The position numbers and the translations under genes are program-made. A model generated the notes under the pieces. The model was not told where the DNA came from. It made no database searches and saw only the letters and a program-made list of their open reading frames with translations. Below, in pieces: positions 51,317 through 61,406 of a DNA stretch of 64,000 bases. The stretch lies in assembly GCF_021538895.1 (NCBI RefSeq), contig NZ_JADDRL010000006.1, positions 62,001 to 126,000 on the forward strand, read 5' to 3'. Source of the stretch: Streptomyces olivochromogenes (GTDB lineage: Bacteria > Actinomycetota > Actinomycetes > Streptomycetales > Streptomycetaceae). Position 1 is the stretch's first letter. Each line of letters starts with the position of its first letter.

Positions 51317-52492
51317 TTAGGCGAACGGCCCGTTCTCGGCGAAGGCGTGCGCGGCGAAGCGTTCGCCGATGCGGTGGTGGGTGACGGCGTCCGGGTGGAG
51401 CCGGTCGGGCAGCGGGAGTTCGGCGGCGTCGGCCGGGCCGTAGAGGTCGCGGCCGTCCAGGTGGTGCAGGTGCGGGTCCTCGGCCGCGCGCTGCGCCACG
51501 ATCCGGGCCAGTTCGTCCCGGATCACACCCAGGGTGAGCTTTCCGCTCGCGCGCTCCGCCGGATCGCCCGCGGCCACGAACCGCAGCCGTCCGTCGGCGA
51601 GCGCGGAGAGGTCCGGGGCGCTGGGCCCGGGGGTGTCCTCGTGGATCGGGCACAGGATGGGGGAGACGACCAGCAGCGGCGCGCTCGGATGGCCCTCGCG
51701 GAGGGTGTCGAGGAAACCGTGGACGGCGGGTGTGAAGGCGCGCAGGCGCATGAGGTCGGTGTTGACCAGGTTGATGCCGAGCTTGACGCTGATCAGGTCC
51801 GCGGGAGTGTCCCGCATCGCGCGGGCGGTGAACGGGTCGAGCAGGGCGCTGCCGCCCAGACCCAGGTTGACCAGGTCCACCCCGCCGAGCGAGGCGGCGA
51901 GCGCGGGCCAGGTGCCGGTGGGGCTCGCGGCGTCGGAGCCGTGACTGATCGAACTGCCGTGGTGCAGCCACACCTTGCGGCCCCGGTCCGGTACGGGCTC
52001 GACGGGGGCGTCGGTGCGCAGCGCGACGAGTTCGGTGGTCTCGTCGTGCGGCAGCCAGATCTCCACGTCCTTGACCCGGTCGGGCAGGCCGGTGAAGCGG
52101 AGGGTGCCGGCCGGGCCGGGCCGGTGCTCGGCGGTCCCGGTGGTCATGTCGATGGTCAGCGTGTCGCCGCCGCTCACCCCGGCCCGCCCGGCCGCGCGGC
52201 CGTCGACGAGCAGGTCGTACACGCCGTCCGGGCGCGGCGGGGCACCCACGTAGACCCGTTTGGTGGGCACGGTGTCCAGTTCCACGGCGGTCGCCCCGGT
52301 ACGGAAGACCAGCCGGACGCCGGACGGCTGGGCCTCCGCGAGGGCGAGCTGCGGATCGGCGCACTGGGCGCGGGCCCGGGCGGGCAGCCGGTGCGGCAGG
52401 ACGCCCCGCGCGGTGCGCTCCAGGTCGAGGGCGCCGCGCAGGAGGTCCGCGGTGATGGGCGTGGTGATCCAGTCGTGCCGGGTGGTGTGCAT
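51317..52492 (-). CDS. SGNH/GDSL family hydrolase
   Basis: This is a 391-residue protein. The N-terminal 180 residues form a beta-rich accessory domain; the SGNH esterase domain follows with the blocks WLHHGSSISHGSD (Ser), NLGLGGSALLDP (Gly), KLGINLVN (Asn) and DRLHPDAVTHHRIG (Asp-His). It probably removes acyl groups from a sugar or polysaccharide. No signal peptide is seen. It lies 91 bp downstream of a TetR gene on the same strand, with a 24-bp tandem repeat in between. Confidence 0.85.
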   Translation of the reverse strand: MHTTRHDWITTPITADLLRGALDLERTARGVLPHRLPARARAQCADPQLALAEAQPSGVRLVFRTGATAVELDTVPTKRVYVGAPPRPDGVYDLLVDGRAAGRAGVSGGDTLTIDMTTGTAEHRPGPAGTLRFTGLPDRVKDVEIWLPHDETTELVALRTDAPVEPVPDRGRKVWLHHGSSISHGSDAASPTGTWPALAASLGGVDLVNLGLGGSALLDPFTARAMRDTPADLISVKLGINLVNTDLMRLRAFTPAVHGFLDTLREGHPSAPLLVVSPILCPIHEDTPGPSAPDLSALADGRLRFVAAGDPAERASGKLTLGVIRDELARIVAQRAAEDPHLHHLDGRDLYGPADAAELPLPDRLHPDAVTHHRIGERFAAHAFAENGPFA

Positions 52493-52500
52493 GACCTCAT

Positions 52501-52572
52501 GCCTGTGGGTCGGGGTGTGCGCGGGCCTGTGACGTGGAGTGTGCGCAGGCCTGTGAGGTGGGGTGTGCCGGA
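52501..52572. repeat. Three tandem 24-bp repeats
   Basis: Copies beginning GCCTGTG start at 52501, 52525 and 52549, with variations inside each. They fill the gap between the TetR stop and the SGNH hydrolase start and could act as a variable spacer. Confidence 0.75.
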
Positions 52573-52583
52573 CGGTTGCGGGG

Positions 52584-53153
52584 TCAGGGCGCGGGCCAGT
52601 TGCGCAGCAGCGCGTCGAGGGCGTCCACGATCCGGGTCCAGGTCTCCTCGGTGTCGGGGGCGCTGTGGCTGAACCCGCCCCCCAGCTCCAGGCTCACGTA
52701 GCCGTGGAAGACGCTGCCCAGCAGCCGGACCGCATGGGTCTGGTCCGGTTCCGTCAGGTCGTAGCCCCGCAGGATCGCCCGGGTCATCTGCGCGTGCCGG
52801 ACACCGGCGCTCGCGGCGGCCGTCTGCGGGTCGAGCCGCAGCTGGGCCGCCGCATAGCGGCCGGGATGCTCCCGGGCGTAGTCGCGGTAAACGTTCGCGA
52901 AGGCGGCCAGGGCGTCCTTGCCGGCCCGGCCCGCGAGGGCGTGGGCGGCCCGGTCGGCCAGTTCCTCCAGGGCGAGCAGGGCGATCCCGGTCTTGAGGTC
53001 CTGGGAGTTCTTCAGGTGCGAGTACAGGCTCGCGACCTTGACGTCGAACCGCCGGGCCAGCGCCGAGACGGTCACCTGCTCGAAGCCGACCTCGTCGGCC
53101 AGCTCGGCCCCCGCCCGGACCAGGCGTTCGGTGGTCAGTCCCGCGCGTGCCAT
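52584..53153 (-). CDS. TetR family transcriptional regulator
   Basis: This is a 189-residue regulator with helix-turn-helix region residues about 8-55 (RLVRAGAELADEVGFEQVTV, FDVKVASLYSHLKNSQDLK) and a C-terminal domain of the WHG type (LLGSVFHGYVSLELGGGFSH). ATG at 53153 is chosen because GAAGGG sits seven bases upstream; two other ATGs lie just before. Palindromes in its promoter suggest autoregulation. The SGNH hydrolase downstream is its likely partner. Confidence 0.87.
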   Translation of the reverse strand: MARAGLTTERLVRAGAELADEVGFEQVTVSALARRFDVKVASLYSHLKNSQDLKTGIALLALEELADRAAHALAGRAGKDALAAFANVYRDYAREHPGRYAAAQLRLDPQTAAASAGVRHAQMTRAILRGYDLTEPDQTHAVRLLGSVFHGYVSLELGGGFSHSAPDTEETWTRIVDALDALLRNWPAP

Positions 53154-53171
53154 AACCATCCCTTCTTTCGA

Positions 53172-53209
53172 CATAAACGATTATGCAACTACCTAAAGCT
53201 TTTAGGCAA
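53172..53209 (-). promoter_or_regulatory. TetR gene promoter with two palindromes
   Basis: On the minus strand TTGCCT (53204-53209) and CATAAT (53180-53185) are 18 bp apart. CCTAAA-GCT-TTTAGG (53192-53206) fills the spacer, and CATAA-ACGA-TTATG (53172-53185) covers the -10. Both look like operator sites, and the AT content is high for this genome. They also lie upstream of the divergent PRPP synthetase gene. Confidence 0.55.
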
Positions 53210-53273
53210 GCCCTCCGAAGCTGGCCTGCGTAGCATGAGCCGCGGACTTTGATGATCATGCGAGGAGCGGATC

Positions 53274-54236
53274 GTGCGAGACATCGCCGTCTTCAGTGGC
53301 AGTGCCCATCCCGAGCTGGCCCAGGAGGTCTGCGCGCACCTCGGCGTACCCCTCAGCCCCACCCGGGTCAGCCGGTTCGCCAACGACTGTCTGGAGGTGC
53401 AGCTTCAGGCCAATTGCCGCGAGCGCGACGTCTTCCTGGTCCAGCCGCTGGTCAGACCGGTGCAGGAGCACCTGGTGGAGCTGCTGATGATGTGCGACGC
53501 GGCGCGCGGCGCCTCCGCTGGCCGTATCACGGTCGTCATGCCGCACTACTCCTACGCCCGCTCCGACAAGAAGGACGCGCCGCGCATCTCGCTGGGCGGC
53601 CGGCTCGTCGCGGACCTGCTGGTGGCGGCCGGCGCGAGCCGGGTCCTCGCCATGACCCTGCACGCCCCGCAGGTGCACGGCTTCTTCTCGGTGCCGGTGG
53701 ACCATCTGCACGCGCTGCGCGAACTCGCCGCGCACTTCCAGAGGTACGACCTCTCACGCACCACCGTCGTCTCCCCTGACCTCGGCAACGCCAAGGAGGC
53801 AGCCGCCTTCGCCCGGCTCATCGGCGCGCAGGTCGCCGCCGGCGCCAAGCAGCGGTTCGCGGACGACCGGGTGAGCATCAACTCGGTGATCGGCGAGGTG
53901 ACCGGGCGGGACGTGATCGTGCTGGACGACGAGATCGCCAAGGGCAGCACGGTGCTGGAACTCCTGGAGCGCCTGCGCGAGTTGGGGCCGCGCTCGATCC
54001 GGGTGGCCTGTACGCACGGGCTCTTCTCGGCGGGTGCGCTCAAGCGGCTGAGCGAGCAGCCCGACGTGCTGGAGATCGTCTGCACCAACACCGTGCCGGT
54101 GCCCGTGGAGGACCACAGGGAGTACAAGGCCAAACTGCGCATCCTGTCCATCGCCCCGGCGCTCGCCGAGGCCGTCCGCCGGATTCACAACGGTGAGTCC
54201 GTCAGCGCCCTGTTCGACGCGCCCCGCAGCGAATAG
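53274..54236 (+). CDS. Ribose-phosphate pyrophosphokinase (second, divergent type)
   Basis: This is a 320-residue PRPP synthetase that would convert ribose-5-phosphate and ATP to PRPP. The N-terminal block IAVFSGSAHPELAQEV, ATP loop YSYARSDKKD and TLHAPQVHGFF are recognisable. The PRPP-binding loop reads VLDDEIAKGSTV instead of the housekeeping DDMIDTGGT, and the flexible KRR loop is changed to KQR. It is therefore a paralogue or a specialised form. GTG at 53274 has GAGGAG upstream. A tuf3-like gene follows by 64 bp, so the two are probably co-expressed. Confidence 0.85.
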   Translation: MRDIAVFSGSAHPELAQEVCAHLGVPLSPTRVSRFANDCLEVQLQANCRERDVFLVQPLVRPVQEHLVELLMMCDAARGASAGRITVVMPHYSYARSDKKDAPRISLGGRLVADLLVAAGASRVLAMTLHAPQVHGFFSVPVDHLHALRELAAHFQRYDLSRTTVVSPDLGNAKEAAAFARLIGAQVAAGAKQRFADDRVSINSVIGEVTGRDVIVLDDEIAKGSTVLELLERLRELGPRSIRVACTHGLFSAGALKRLSEQPDVLEIVCTNTVPVPVEDHREYKAKLRILSIAPALAEAVRRIHNGESVSALFDAPRSE

Positions 54237-54300
54237 ACATGAAGAACGGGCAACAGTGGAGCCGCGCTTGACATCACCCACCTGACCAGGAGGGCTCGCA

Positions 54301-55494
<1,194 letters not shown>

Positions 55495-55558
55495 CCGTCA
55501 CGGCGAACAGCCGTCGCGGCGGCCGGCGTTGCAGCCAATACCGTCACAACCAACACCG

Positions 55559-55939
55559 TCACAGCGATCCGGACGCGGTCTCGGGCTGGCCCAGGGCCGC
55601 GTCCAGCGTCGGTCGCGCGGGCAGCAGCCGCGTGAGGCCGGTGACCCGGAAGACGCGCAGGGTCAGCGGGTGGGTGCACACCAGGTGCAACTGCCCGCCG
55701 CGCTCCAGCACCCGGCTGCGAGCCCGGTACAGCAGGCGCAGCCCCGAGCAGTCGAAGAACTCGACGTGCCGCAGATCGATCACGACGCGGGCGCCGGGCC
55801 GGCCGGTCGCGCGGTCCAGGTGCGGAGTGATCTCCGTGGCCGCCGCGATGTCGATCTCGCCGTGGAACTCCAGCACCGTGTGTCCGCGGTCCTGATGGAT
55901 GCGCAGGTGCCGGGTGAGCGGTGCGGGCTCCTGTCGCAC
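55559..55939 (-). CDS. STAS domain protein (anti-sigma factor antagonist-like)
   Basis: This is a 126-residue single-domain STAS protein. VLEFHGEIDIAAATEIT is the N-terminal strand/helix, and VEFFDCSGLRLLYRARS carries the serine that anti-sigma kinases phosphorylate in SpoIIAA/RsbV relatives. GTG at 55939 has GGGAGGTGA upstream; a GTG at 55957 is an alternative. No kinase partner is next to it. It is convergent with tuf3. Confidence 0.85.
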   Translation of the reverse strand: MRQEPAPLTRHLRIHQDRGHTVLEFHGEIDIAAATEITPHLDRATGRPGARVVIDLRHVEFFDCSGLRLLYRARSRVLERGGQLHLVCTHPLTLRVFRVTGLTRLLPARPTLDAALGQPETASGSL

Positions 55940-56136
55940 GACGGCGTCACCTCCCACCCGCTCCCGGAAATCCGTCCCCGCCCGTCAAGTTACCCTCGAT
56001 GGAGGGAATTTGAGCATGTTCGATTGACATATGTCTTCGAGTTTGGCGCGTGTCCGCCGGTGAACGTTCCGGGTGCCCGCCGCGTCGAAGGAGCGGAACA
56101 CACAGGGGGCAACGGCCGAGGAACGGGGGCGGGGAC

Positions 56137-56994
56137 ATGCGCAGAGGCCTGGTGACGGTGACGGTGCTGGCGGCCGTGACGCTGGTGGCGTGCGACGACG
56201 GGAGCGGAGCGGACCTGGTGGTCGACGGCACGCCGCCGGACACGCCGTACCGCGGCTCGTTGCACATCGCCACCAAGTCCATGGACGAGTTCGGTCCGCG
56301 GGCCCTGCGCAGCCAGTCCGGGGCCGCGGGCCGCGCGTTGGAGTGCGACGGCGAGATCTACGCCGGCGACGGGCCCGACGGGTGGAGCCGGGGGGACGGC
56401 GGGGCGACCCCCGAGGAGGGCCTGAAGATGTTCTTCGACATGTTCCAGCCCGAGTTCCCCCGTGAGGGCTACCGCGTGGAGCACCGGGAAGCGGACCGCG
56501 TGCTGTACTCCTACGACGTCGGTCGCCGCACCAAGGTGGCCGTCGTGGTCGCCAAGGACCAGAAGGGCCGCCCCGGTTGGGGGCCGGAGACCAACGCCTC
56601 CTGCGATCCCGCGGAACTCCCTGCGAGCTTCACGGACTCGCTGGAGACGGAGATCTGGACGGACAAGGACGGCGGGCGGGTGCCGATCACGCGGATCACC
56701 AGCTACGCCGGCGCCGAGCACTGCGACTGGCAGCGGGCGCACTTCCTGGACCTGGGCAGCGGCGACGAGCGCAGGAGCTACGTCCGTGACCCCCACGGGG
56801 TGTTCGACGCCGAGGCCGTGCTGACCGCCCCCTACGACGGCGACGTCCGCATGCCCGCCGACGCGCACGACACCGGATACCGCTACCACGACCGGCGGTT
56901 GTGGCTGACGGACGACCGCTCCACGGCGTACGTCCGCACACCCCACGGCGTGGAGGCCTGGCCCCGCGCCAAGGACACCCTCGGCTGCAAGTGA
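56137..56994 (+). CDS. Lipoprotein of unknown function
   Basis: This is a 285-residue exported lipoprotein: signal residues 1-18 end in lipobox LVAC (Cys 19). The mature part is hydrophilic with Cys residues in LECDGEIY, NASCDPAEL, AEHCDWQRAHFL and the final LGC, which could form disulfides. The block CDWQRAHFLDLG followed by YVRDPHGVF is a pattern I have seen in Streptomyces lipoproteins without known function. ATG at 56137 is chosen since the signal peptide begins there. Confidence 0.75.
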   Translation: MRRGLVTVTVLAAVTLVACDDGSGADLVVDGTPPDTPYRGSLHIATKSMDEFGPRALRSQSGAAGRALECDGEIYAGDGPDGWSRGDGGATPEEGLKMFFDMFQPEFPREGYRVEHREADRVLYSYDVGRRTKVAVVVAKDQKGRPGWGPETNASCDPAELPASFTDSLETEIWTDKDGGRVPITRITSYAGAEHCDWQRAHFLDLGSGDERRSYVRDPHGVFDAEAVLTAPYDGDVRMPADAHDTGYRYHDRRLWLTDDRSTAYVRTPHGVEAWPRAKDTLGCK

Positions 56995-57025
56995 CCCGGC
57001 CCCGGCGCCCGCCGGGGCGTACCCC

Positions 57026-57589
57026 TCACCGGCTCCGGTGCAGCGCGACCAGCAACTGCCAGACCTGGTGGGCCACTTCGTCCGAGGTGGCGTCCAGGAG
57101 CCCGTGCAGCCAGTCGGCCAGCACCCCGGCGAACGTGGCGGCCACCGCCGAGGCGACCAGCGGGGCGTCCGCCGCGCCCGCCAGCTCCCGCTCGGCCAGG
57201 CTGCGGGCCCGCAGGTCCCGGTGGAGCACCCGGCCGAGCGGACCGCCGCCGCCCGGCGTCAGCAGCGTCCGGTACAGGGCCGCGTGCGGGGCGAGGCCCG
57301 CGAAGAACTCCAGCAGCGCGGGCGGGGCGTGCACCGGGTCGGGCCGCCCGCGCCAGGCGTGCAGCGCGTCCACCGCCTCCCGCACCACGTCCGCGCAGGT
57401 GTCCACGGCCAGCGCCTGAAGGCCGTCGTAGTGCACGTAGAACGTGGCGCGGCCGACCCCGGCCCGGCGGGCCAGCGCGGCGACGCCCACCTCCTCCAGC
57501 GGCCGTTCGGCGCACTCCTCGAGCAGGGCGGCCCGCAGCCGTGCCCGGGTGCGGGCGGCGCGCGGGTCCTCGGGCACGTCCCCGGTCAC
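57026..57589 (-). CDS. TetR family regulator, coupled to DUF1304 gene
   Basis: This is a 187-residue TetR regulator with DNA-binding domain at residues about 10-60 (TRARLRAALLEECAERP, GVGRATFYVHYDGLQAL) and a helical C-terminal domain. The GTG start overlaps the stop of the DUF1304 gene (GTGA), so both are co-translated from one mRNA. Two strong palindromes over that operon's promoter are its likely autoregulatory sites. Confidence 0.87.
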   Translation of the reverse strand: MTGDVPEDPRAARTRARLRAALLEECAERPLEEVGVAALARRAGVGRATFYVHYDGLQALAVDTCADVVREAVDALHAWRGRPDPVHAPPALLEFFAGLAPHAALYRTLLTPGGGGPLGRVLHRDLRARSLAERELAGAADAPLVASAVAATFAGVLADWLHGLLDATSDEVAHQVWQLLVALHRSR

Positions 57590-57948
57590 CGGGCGGCGAG
57601 GACGGCGGCCAGGGCGAGCGCGCCGGGCAGTGCCTGTACGACCAGGATGCGACGGTTGGCGGTGGCCGCGCCGTACACGCCCGCGACCACGACGCACGAG
57701 GTGAAGAAGACCCGCGCGCCGAACCCGGTCGGATCCGCGGCGATCAGGCCCCACACCAGGCCCGCCGCCAGAAAACCGTTGTAGAGCCCCTGGTTGGCGG
57801 CCAGCGGCGCGGTCGCCCGCGCCATCTCGGGATCGAAACCGTGCAGGGAGCGGCCCGGCTTCTTCTGCCACAGGAACATCTCCAGCACCAGGATGTACGC
57901 GTGCAGCGCGGCCACCAGGCCGACCAGTACGTTCGCCACGATTTCCAT
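57586..57948 (-). CDS. DUF1304 membrane protein
   Basis: This is a 120-residue membrane protein with four hydrophobic segments: VLVGLVAALHAYILVLEMF, a second around GLYNGFLAAGLVWGLIA, VFFTSCVVVAGVYGAAT and a C-terminal one. The motif ANQGLYNGFLA is typical of DUF1304, a family with no established function. It heads a two-gene operon with its TetR regulator, a frequent arrangement for efflux or stress membrane proteins. Confidence 0.88.
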   Translation of the reverse strand: MEIVANVLVGLVAALHAYILVLEMFLWQKKPGRSLHGFDPEMARATAPLAANQGLYNGFLAAGLVWGLIAADPTGFGARVFFTSCVVVAGVYGAATANRRILVVQALPGALALAAVLAAR

Positions 57949-57970
57949 GATCGGTGGACCCCTCCATGAC

Positions 57971-58014
57971 TTGGACAGGTGTCCAATATAGCTGGACAGC
58001 TGTCCAGGAAGTCA
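57971..58014 (-). promoter_or_regulatory. Promoter and double operator of DUF1304-tetR operon
   Basis: CTGGACAGCTGTCCAG (57992-58007) is a perfect 16-bp palindrome and TTGGACAGGTGTCCAA (57971-57986) differs only at the two centre bases; their centres are 21 bp apart, two helical turns. On the minus strand -35-like TGACTT (58009-58014) and -10 TATATT (57985-57990) are 18 bp apart, so one operator fills the spacer and the other overlaps the start region. Confidence 0.75.
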
Positions 58015-59256
58015 CCCGGCGGGGTCCTCCCGGTGACGGAAGCCCCCGCGCAGCTCCCGGGCGCGCAGGGCGAGCTGCATCTCGAACCGGGCCGCCGGAT
58101 CGTGCAGCAGGTCGCCGAACAACTCGTCGAGCTGCCGCATCCGGTAGCGGACCGTCTGCGGGTGCACCGCGAGGCGCGCGGCGACCTCGGCGACACCCCG
58201 CCCGGACTGGAGCCAGCCCAGCAGGGTCTCGGCCAGCCGCTCGCGCTGCGGCGGACGCACCTGCTCCAGCGGGCGCAGCCGGCGCTCGGCGATGGCGTCC
58301 ACCAGCGCGTCGTCCCGGGACAGCAGCAGCGTGGACAGGTGGTCCTGGCAGCGCACGATCCCGCTGTCCGCCCCGGTGTCGGCGAGGACCCCACGCCGTA
58401 CCAGCTCCAACGCCTCGGTCGCCCAGCGCAGCGACCGCGCGCCCTCGTGCAGCGCGACCGTGGGACCCATCGCGGCGCGCAGCCCGTGCAGCGCCCCGGC
58501 CACCGCCCGGGCCCGGCCCGGCCCCTCCGGGTCGGGCACCACCAGCACCGCGGGCTGCAGGTCGAACCGGGTCAGGAACTCCGGCGGCACGATCGGCTCC
58601 ACCTCGGTCGGCGGCCGGTGCTCGACCGCCACCACCGCGAGCGCCCGCGGCGGCGTCCAGCGCGCGGCGTGCGCCAGTTCGGCGATCGCCTCGGCCGAGG
58701 CCGGCGGATCGGCGGTGAGCAGGTCGACCAGCCGGGCCCGCCGCTGCCGCAGCTCTCCCGCCGCGTGCAGCCGGGCCTCGGTGTAGCCCGCCGTCGTCGC
58801 GGCCGCCATCTCGTCGAGGTGCAGGAACAGCGCCTCGCCGAACGCGCCCAGCACATGACGGGGCAGTACGCCTTCGTCGACCAGCGCGTTCACCCGGCGC
58901 CAGGTGACCCGGGCGCCCAGCCGGAGCGCCCACTGGAACGAGTCGAGGCTGCGCCCCTCCTCCGCCTCCCCGCGGCCGATGCGCTGGTACGTGGCCTTCA
59001 CCGGCGCCCAGTCGGTGTCCGGCTCGGCCATCCGCTCCAGCAGCCCGCGCAGCGCGTGGTCGACTCCCCGGTGCACCCCCTGCATGTACGTGTCGTCCAT
59101 CGGGCGGGCGTACTCGGGGATCTCCGTCCTGATCGCCCGGACGACCTCCTCGGTGATATCGGCGAAATAGGGGCGCAGTCGGTCGTGCAGACCGGACGGC
59201 AACGCCTTGAACGGGCCGCTCGTGTCGACTTGTCCCCCCGTTGTTCTCTTCGGCAC
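58012..59256 (-). CDS. PucR family transcriptional regulator
   Basis: This is a 414-residue regulator. Residues about 10-180 form a helical RsbRD/PucR-type sensing region, a central GGDEF-like fold follows (residues about 200-320), and the C-terminal PucR helix-turn-helix is SGRGVAEVAARLAVHPQTVR. GTG at 59256 is chosen because the conserved PKRTTGG opening follows it; an ATG 13 codons upstream is possible. The signal sensed is unknown. It is divergent from the conservon. Confidence 0.82.
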   Translation of the reverse strand: MPKRTTGGQVDTSGPFKALPSGLHDRLRPYFADITEEVVRAIRTEIPEYARPMDDTYMQGVHRGVDHALRGLLERMAEPDTDWAPVKATYQRIGRGEAEEGRSLDSFQWALRLGARVTWRRVNALVDEGVLPRHVLGAFGEALFLHLDEMAAATTAGYTEARLHAAGELRQRRARLVDLLTADPPASAEAIAELAHAARWTPPRALAVVAVEHRPPTEVEPIVPPEFLTRFDLQPAVLVVPDPEGPGRARAVAGALHGLRAAMGPTVALHEGARSLRWATEALELVRRGVLADTGADSGIVRCQDHLSTLLLSRDDALVDAIAERRLRPLEQVRPPQRERLAETLLGWLQSGRGVAEVAARLAVHPQTVRYRMRQLDELFGDLLHDPAARFEMQLALRARELRGGFRHREDPAG

Positions 59257-59585
59257 GGCGGTGACGATACCCGCGGGTAACCAGCGCGGGCTCATCGGTT
59301 CCGGACAGTTGCCCGCGTGCGGATTGTCACCCGGGGACAAAGGGCGAGACGACAAGTCCCCTGGTCCGTAAGGGGTTTTGTCGATCCGGAGGGCCTGCCG
59401 GAGAGTGACGGAACCCTCACGTCCGCGAACCCGTGCGGTTGATCCTTTGGGGTTCAAACCCGATAAGCTCCAGTCCGGCGCTGCGAGTTGACGTGACCGC
59501 GATGGGTCGACCCGTAGTGCGTACTCATGAGTGCGGCCTTTGCACATCCCCCCGTTTTCGATCGTGTTGCTTTCGAAGGATGCAG
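59257..59585. promoter_or_regulatory. Intergenic control region of conservon and PucR gene
   Basis: No gene is visible in this 329-bp interval. A candidate conservon promoter is TTGATC (59439-59444) with GATAAG (59462-59467), 17 bp apart, the spacer containing GGGTT-CA-AACCC. Several GTCCCC/GGGGAC runs occur between 59229 and 59365 and could bind a regulator. GAAGGA at 59575-59580 is the ribosome site of cvnA. Confidence 0.45.
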
Positions 59586-61406
59586 ATGGAACTCGCCACT
59601 CCGCCCCCGGCGGCGCGGGCCCCTGTCGCCTGGTACAGCTGGTGGCTGATGCCACTGGCCTTAGGAGGTGGAACGGTTGCCGCCACGTTCATGAGCTCGG
59701 AGCGAATAACCGCCGCCGTGGCCGGTGCTGCCGCCACGGCCGCCGGCTCCGTGTGCGTGCGGCTGCTGATTCGCGCACAGAAACAACTGCGCGGCGCGGA
59801 AGGCAGCTTCCGTACCTCGCAGGCCGAGCACTCGCAGCAGTGGCAGCAGCATGTCGCGGGTCTGGAGCGGAAGTTCGCCGTCGAGCGCGCCGCACTGGAG
59901 ACCCAGCTCGGCGAGCAGGCCTCCGCCCACGAGGCCCAGCTCGGCGAGCGGACGGCGCTCTACGAGGCGCAACTCGCCGACACCTCCCGGGCGTACGAGG
60001 AGCGGCTGGCCGACCAGGCCGCGTCCTACGAGGCGCAGCTCATCGACCGGGCCGAGGTCTGGCAGGACCAGGTCGCCCACCAGCGGACCGCCGTCTCCCG
60101 GCTCGCCGGCGAGCAACTGCCCGACGCGCTGCGGCGACTGCGTGCCGGTGAGGGCATCGACGACCTGCTGCCGGCGACCGAGCGGAGCGCGCAGGTCGAC
60201 AAGGAACTCCAGGCGGATCTCCGCCGGATCCTGCGGACCTCCCTGATCGGTGTCGAGGAGGAGTTCAACCGCTCGACCTCCGCCGAACAGGCCGTGATCA
60301 GCCTCGGCAACCGTATCCACGTGCTGACCAGCAAGCTGCGCGGCCGCCTGCACGAGATGCAGGGCGAGCACGGCCGGCTGCCCGCCGTGGCCCGGGGCCT
60401 GATGGAGCTGGACCAGGAGCTCGGCCCCGCCGACTCCCTCGCCGCGAGCGTCGGCGTGCTCGGCGGCTCAGACCGGCCGGGACGGCAGTGGCAGGAGCCG
60501 CAGCGGCTGCTCAGCGTGGTGCGCGGCGGTATCGGCCGGATCAAGGACTTCCACCGGGTCGAGGTCCGTCATCTGCCCGAACTCGGCGTCGACGGCGGCC
60601 TGGTGGACCACCTCACGCTGATCTTCTCCCACCTCCTGGACAATGCGGCCCGCTACTCGCCGCCCACCGAGCCGGTGCTCGTCTCCGGCAAGGAGGTGCC
60701 GAACGGCGTCGGCATCGAGATCCAGGACTCGGGCAAGGGCCTGAGCGAGGAGAAGAAGCGCGAGGCCGAGCACTCCCTCGCGGGCACCGCGGCCGGACCC
60801 GGTCTCGGTGGCATCTCCGAGGACGCCAACATCGGCCTGCGCGTCGTCGGTATCCTCGCCCGCCGCTACGGCATCCGCGTCACCTTCGCGGACTCGCCGT
60901 GGCTCGGCACCTCGGTGGTCGTGGTGGTCCCGCACAAGTACTTCAGCCCCCTGCCGACGGCCGCCCCGGCCACCACCCCCGCCGCCGGAACCCCGGTCAC
61001 CGGGACCCCCGCCGTCTCCGCCCCCGAGACGGCGACGGTCCAGGGCCCCTTCACCACGGAGGCGTCGGCGGCCGGCATCGCGGACACGGTGGACACCACG
61101 GAGACCACGCCGGGCGGACTGCCCCGGCGCAGGAGCAGGCGCCGCGAGACGGAGCCGGCCGAGCAGCCCGCCCGGACCGAGTCCGCCACCGTCGCCCCTG
61201 TTCCACCGGACGAGTCCTTCGCCGGCCTGGCCGCCTTCGCGACCGCGGGCCGCGATGCCACCGGGTCCGGCCCGTCCGCCGTCGACGGGGAGGCCGCCGG
61301 GGCCGGGCCGAGGCCCGCCGACACGGAGTTCGGCGAGCTCCGGAGGCAGGCGCCCGGCCGCGAGTCCACCGAGCACCGCACTGAAGAGAGTGACAAGTCC
61401 ATATGA
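59586..61406 (+). CDS. cvnA: CvnA, sensor-kinase-like conservon protein with TTA codon
   Basis: This is a 606-residue membrane protein. Two hydrophobic segments (residues about 14-35 and 42-60) are followed by a coiled coil with 10-11-residue periodicity (AQLGER, AQLADT, ERLADQ, AQLIDR). The ATPase domain (residues about 335-460) has the N box HLLDNAARYSPP, IEIQDSGKGLS and NIGLRVVGILARRYG. A Thr/Ala/Pro-rich tail follows. Such kinase-like proteins anchor conservon complexes at the membrane. Codon 26 (59661-59663) is TTA, so translation should need the bldA tRNA. ATG at 59586 fits GAAGGA spacing; ATG at 59580 does not. Confidence 0.9.
   Translation: MELATPPPAARAPVAWYSWWLMPLALGGGTVAATFMSSERITAAVAGAAATAAGSVCVRLLIRAQKQLRGAEGSFRTSQAEHSQQWQQHVAGLERKFAVERAALETQLGEQASAHEAQLGERTALYEAQLADTSRAYEERLADQAASYEAQLIDRAEVWQDQVAHQRTAVSRLAGEQLPDALRRLRAGEGIDDLLPATERSAQVDKELQADLRRILRTSLIGVEEEFNRSTSAEQAVISLGNRIHVLTSKLRGRLHEMQGEHGRLPAVARGLMELDQELGPADSLAASVGVLGGSDRPGRQWQEPQRLLSVVRGGIGRIKDFHRVEVRHLPELGVDGGLVDHLTLIFSHLLDNAARYSPPTEPVLVSGKEVPNGVGIEIQDSGKGLSEEKKREAEHSLAGTAAGPGLGGISEDANIGLRVVGILARRYGIRVTFADSPWLGTSVVVVVPHKYFSPLPTAAPATTPAAGTPVTGTPAVSAPETATVQGPFTTEASAAGIADTVDTTETTPGGLPRRRSRRRETEPAEQPARTESATVAPVPPDESFAGLAAFATAGRDATGSGPSAVDGEAAGAGPRPADTEFGELRRQAPGRESTEHRTEESDKSI

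Noticed and set aside
55495-55558. Possible terminator after tuf3
   Set aside because: The GCCGTCACGGCG repeats can pair only weakly, so I did not call it.
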